64,000 nt of DNA from Flectonema sp. DT1601 (Eukaryota; Euglenozoa; Diplonemea; Diplonemida; Diplonemidae). The stretch is taken from contig OZ025817.1 in assembly GCA_964019425.1 (NCBI GenBank), positions 558,001-622,000 of the forward strand. The letters run 5' to 3'. How positions within the stretch are numbered: position 1 is the first letter of the stretch; each line of letters starts with the position of its first letter. The notes below the pieces were generated by a model. The model searched no databases. It was not told the origin of the DNA and was given only the letters and a program-made list of their open reading frames with translations. Positions 61,124-64,000 of this stretch are shown here, in pieces. Both the position numbers and the translations under genes were made by a program.

Positions 61124-63342
61124 CTAAGCAGTTGCGGTTCTTTGTTCTCTCATAGCAGTCCAGCTTTTAACAAGTAATCTGGCCACTTCAACTTTACAAG
61201 ATTCAGCAGCTACTGATAGTGGAATTCTATCTCTGGCATCTACCTGGTTGAGAGGAGAACCTGCATCGATGAGGAATTGAACTGAAGAGACACAACCAGA
61301 ACAGCAAGCGACATGAATGGGAAGCCATTTTTGATTATCCAACGCAGTGATATCAGCACCCTGAGATATAAGAACTTTAACAGTCGATGGTTTACTAGAT
61401 TCACAGGCATCATGAAGTGGTGTTCGCAGTGAGACGTCACGAGTTCCAATGTACGCTCCTAAAGAAAGTATCAAAGAGACTGCTTCATCTGAACCAGCAG
61501 CAGCAGCATGATGTAATGGAGTTCTACATTGGTGATCACGAGCCTCGATAGATCCATCATGTTTAGAAAGTAAACTAATAGAACCACAATCACTATTCAT
61601 AGCTGCTACATGTAATGGAGTCATACCATAAACATCATCTTGAGCATTCACTGCTGATCCATGATTCAATAAAAGCTCAGCTGTTATCAAGAATCCCTTT
61701 TCCACAGCTATCCGAATGGGTGTTTTATTTTGCTCGTCTCGCTTATGAACACTCGCACCTCCTGAAATTAGTATTTTCGCAATCTCAGTATTTCCTGTAT
61801 GGACTGCTTGGTGTAATAAGGTACCATATTTTTTACTCGATCTCTCAACTGAAACTTTGCAGTCTATAAGTGATCGGACTATTTTGGGCCAATCATGAAG
61901 CATGGCAACCTGTTGTTTATTTATTTGTTTGTGTTTTGTACAGGTTATAAGGGAAAAATGTGAAGTAACGTTACCTGTAGAGCTGTATCACCATTGGCAT
62001 CCTCCAATTCGAGTTCTGTTTTACGACCTTCTTCATCTTTAGGAGCTTCCTTCTTTCCTTTTGGTGCTGGTTTCTTAGTCAGTTGTTGTTCTTCCGGAGC
62101 TTTCTCTGTTGTTTTACAGCGAGCGAGTAATTCCTCGACACAAGAGTGGGCTCCATGACGACATGCTTCATGTAGTGGTGTTGAGTTGTGAGAACATCGT
62201 ATGTTTTGATCTATACCCGAAAGAGACATCAAAAACTTAACATTGCAGTGCATAGAATTCTTACATGCAATATGAAGAGCGCTTTGTCCACGGCGGTTGG
62301 TTTCATTGATTGAATATTCTCCATTTTTTTTTTCATCAGCAGAAGTAAGTTTTTGAAGAACATCACAACTACTAAGACGAGCAGCATGATGAATTGCTGT
62401 ATTACCAAAACTATCTTTTTGAAATAGTGATGAGCCAGCATCCAACATAATACCAACCAGTACTTCATCACCTAAGATGACTGCCTGATGAAGAGGAGGA
62501 ATCTTATTTCTTGGTAACGTACTGATCTCAAAACCCTTCGATAACAGTGTGGCGACATCCTCGGATCTTTCAGTGATGTTCGTACATGACAACAGAACAC
62601 TCAATAATGATTCTCCAGTAGCTGATAATGTGTTTAGCTGAAGTCCTTTTTCAAGGAGAGAATCGAACACTGCCCATTTTCTATTTTTTACAGAAATATG
62701 TAAAAGTGAATCACCATTCCTATCACAGTCATATATCGGTGCACCCAATTCACACAACGTCTCTAACAGTTCTATTAAGCCTGAAGCACATGCCAGTTGT
62801 AGCTGAGTCGCAGGAAGTCCTGGATTATGAGTATTACTTGCATATAGAAATGACTGATCGAAAAAGTTATGACTCGCACCTGCTTTTAGTAGTAGCTTAC
62901 CCATGTCTACTTTATTATAAATGATTGACAGTTGTGTTGGGGTTAGGTTGTCATCATTTATTTTATTCAAATCGAGTGGTCGGAAATCTTTTCCCTCCGA
63001 AAGCTCTACAAGTTTAGTTAACATTTGTATTAAGTCATGTTCAACACAAAAGTGAATTATTGAAGTATTTTCTTTATCTAAAACAGTATTCGGATTTGCT
63101 CCCTTTTGTGCTAACCACTCCAGTCCCTCAGCATCACCAGCTTCAACCACCATGTGAAGTACCGATCGGTGTTTTGTTATTGTTTCTTCTTCGTTCTTTT
63201 CTTCTATTTTTTGTAACACATCTATCTTTATACCTCTGCTTAAAAGTTCTTCGGCTTCAGCATAACTCTTTTTCAATACAAATTCCGATAGCTGTTGTGC
63301 GGCAACAGCCGGATCGAGATCCTGCTTCCGTCCTCGTCGCAT
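61124..63342 (-). CDS. Ankyrin-repeat protein, two exons
   Basis: Exons 63342-61975 and 61909-61124 join across a 65-nt intron (CTACAG|GTAACG...AACAACAG|GTT) in phase 0 to give 717 residues; the junction falls inside an ankyrin repeat and restores it (NGDTALQ|VAMLHDW). Roughly 15-17 repeats fill the protein (STPLHEACRHGAHSCVEELL, GMTPLHVAAMNSDCGSISLL, CRTPLHHAAAAGSDEAVSLI, LRTPLHDACESSKPSTVKVL). A Lys/Glu-rich insertion (EKAPEEQQLTKKPAPKGKKE) near 420-445 interrupts the array. No membrane or catalytic domain. A general scaffold role is expected. Confidence 0.9.
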
Positions 63343-63614
63343 TGTTTTTTTTTATATATTACTCCAACCCCGCTGTTTTTTGAAGTAAATAATTTTTAAA
63401 AAAAAAAAAAATCGAATGAAACGATGATGGACTATTCAAAAATGAATAACCTTTTTCGACGATTATTACTGTTCCTGATGAAAAAAATAATTTTTTGAAG
63501 AAGAAAAAAAAAGAAATCTAAAAAATATATATCTCACTGATGAGATACACTCACAAAAAGGTGTAGAGCCTCACACCACTATCGTTGTTAAGGACCAGAC
63601 TATTTCTCTTTAAT

Positions 63615-64000
63615 TCAAGGATTTACTATTTCGACATTAATATTTCCAATCATAGATACCAGCTTTAACTCCGCTGTGTGGGCCTCAGAGTCAGACATTG
63701 CTGATATTCCGAAAAGGATGTGGCCCAAACTGTTTGTTATTTTATCAATTGAGAGATGGCAACTGCCAGGAGTGGACATCAATAATGAAATAAATATCAC
63801 ATACGAAAATGAAATTGGAAGTGTGCTATCGAGGTCATTCCAGTACAGAGCACCGACATCTTCATCTTCGCATTCGTTGTCAGGGCAGGTGCCAGGTAGA
63901 AGTGCTTGAGACCACATGTGCCATCCGAAGTTAGCTCCCTGAGAATCTTCCAAGTAGACCAAACCAGAGCAAGTACGTGATGGAATATCTAAGGCTCTAA
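63615..64000 (-). CDS. 3' end of a gene running off the window, unknown product
   Basis: The frame is open from the window edge to the stop at 63615, at least 127 codons, so this is the C-terminus of a longer protein. The visible part has a Cys pair region (LLPGTCPDNECEDEDVG), a hydrophobic stretch (ISFSYVIFISLLM) and a soluble end (VSMIGNINVEIVNP). No stop or start before the edge. It could be a beta-sandwich ectodomain, but I do not recognise a family. Confidence 0.65.
   Translation of the reverse strand, partial: RALDIPSRTCSGLVYLEDSQGANFGWHMWSQALLPGTCPDNECEDEDVGALYWNDLDSTLPISFSYVIFISLLMSTPGSCHLSIDKITNSLGHILFGISAMSDSEAHTAELKLVSMIGNINVEIVNP

Noticed and set aside
61124-61903. Second ankyrin ORF as a separate gene
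   Set aside because: A 65-nt intron joins it in phase with the ORF at 61945-63342, and the junction completes an ankyrin repeat.

Overview
This window is almost certainly nuclear DNA of a euglenozoan protist, a kinetoplastid or a close relative. The strongest evidence is a tandem pair of identical 92-residue KMP-11 proteins at 53994-54272 and 54838-55116, since KMP-11 is a kinetoplastid hallmark. Every convincing protein gene lies on the minus strand over the full 64 kb. Most start codons sit about 5-60 nt after a pyrimidine-rich tract ending in AG. Both traits fit directional polycistronic transcription with spliced-leader trans-splicing. Unlike trypanosomatids, the genes also carry ordinary short cis-introns: six that I can support by frame (65, 64, 110, 77, 78 and 313 nt), mostly with GTATGT-like donors. 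That suggests an early-branching kinetoplastid or a diplonemid-like lineage. Homopolymeric A/T runs are everywhere between genes.

Left accessory part (1-2200 and 8900-21360). Four intact copies (A-D) of one gene family encode a ubiquitin-like N-terminal domain followed by 11-15 BspA-type leucine-rich repeats of 25 residues (75 bp). The repeats are nearly identical at DNA level except for a small set of variable positions. Copy D looks like a mosaic of A-type and C-type sequence. Mixed among the copies are two out-of-order pieces of large-subunit rRNA on the opposite strand, a 1.4-kb TA-flanked transposon with 185-bp inverted repeats and an unrecognised passenger gene, about 150-bp direct repeats flanking the copies, and a 456-bp insertion/deletion polymorphism. 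An AZUL-like gene start at 2053-2163 and an orphan 3' exon at 9212-9373 may be host genes cut by this material.

Housekeeping genes between copy A and the main cluster (2237-8847) encode an IQ-motif protein, a three-exon mitochondrial membrane protein, an SLC4/Bor1-type anion transporter and a CID-domain (Pol II CTD-binding) protein.

Right part (21364-64000), all minus strand: PPR protein, ATG10, ankyrin-villin headpiece protein, small EGF-like membrane protein, pseudokinase, DUF1232 membrane protein, a 2518-residue dynein heavy chain-like protein lacking the stalk and last AAA modules, a YHYH-sulfatase fusion, poly(A)-binding protein, ionotropic glutamate receptor, coiled-coil protein, small Q-rich protein, membrane-anchored GH28 polygalacturonase, four-TM Golgi-type protein, two KMP-11 genes, a 4-kb gene-free A/T-rich stretch, a type I membrane protein, a two-exon ankyrin protein and the 3' end of a gene running off the window. 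GH28, sulfatase, glutamate receptor and several surface proteins suggest a free-living phagotroph or osmotroph that uses algal or plant material; this is inference.
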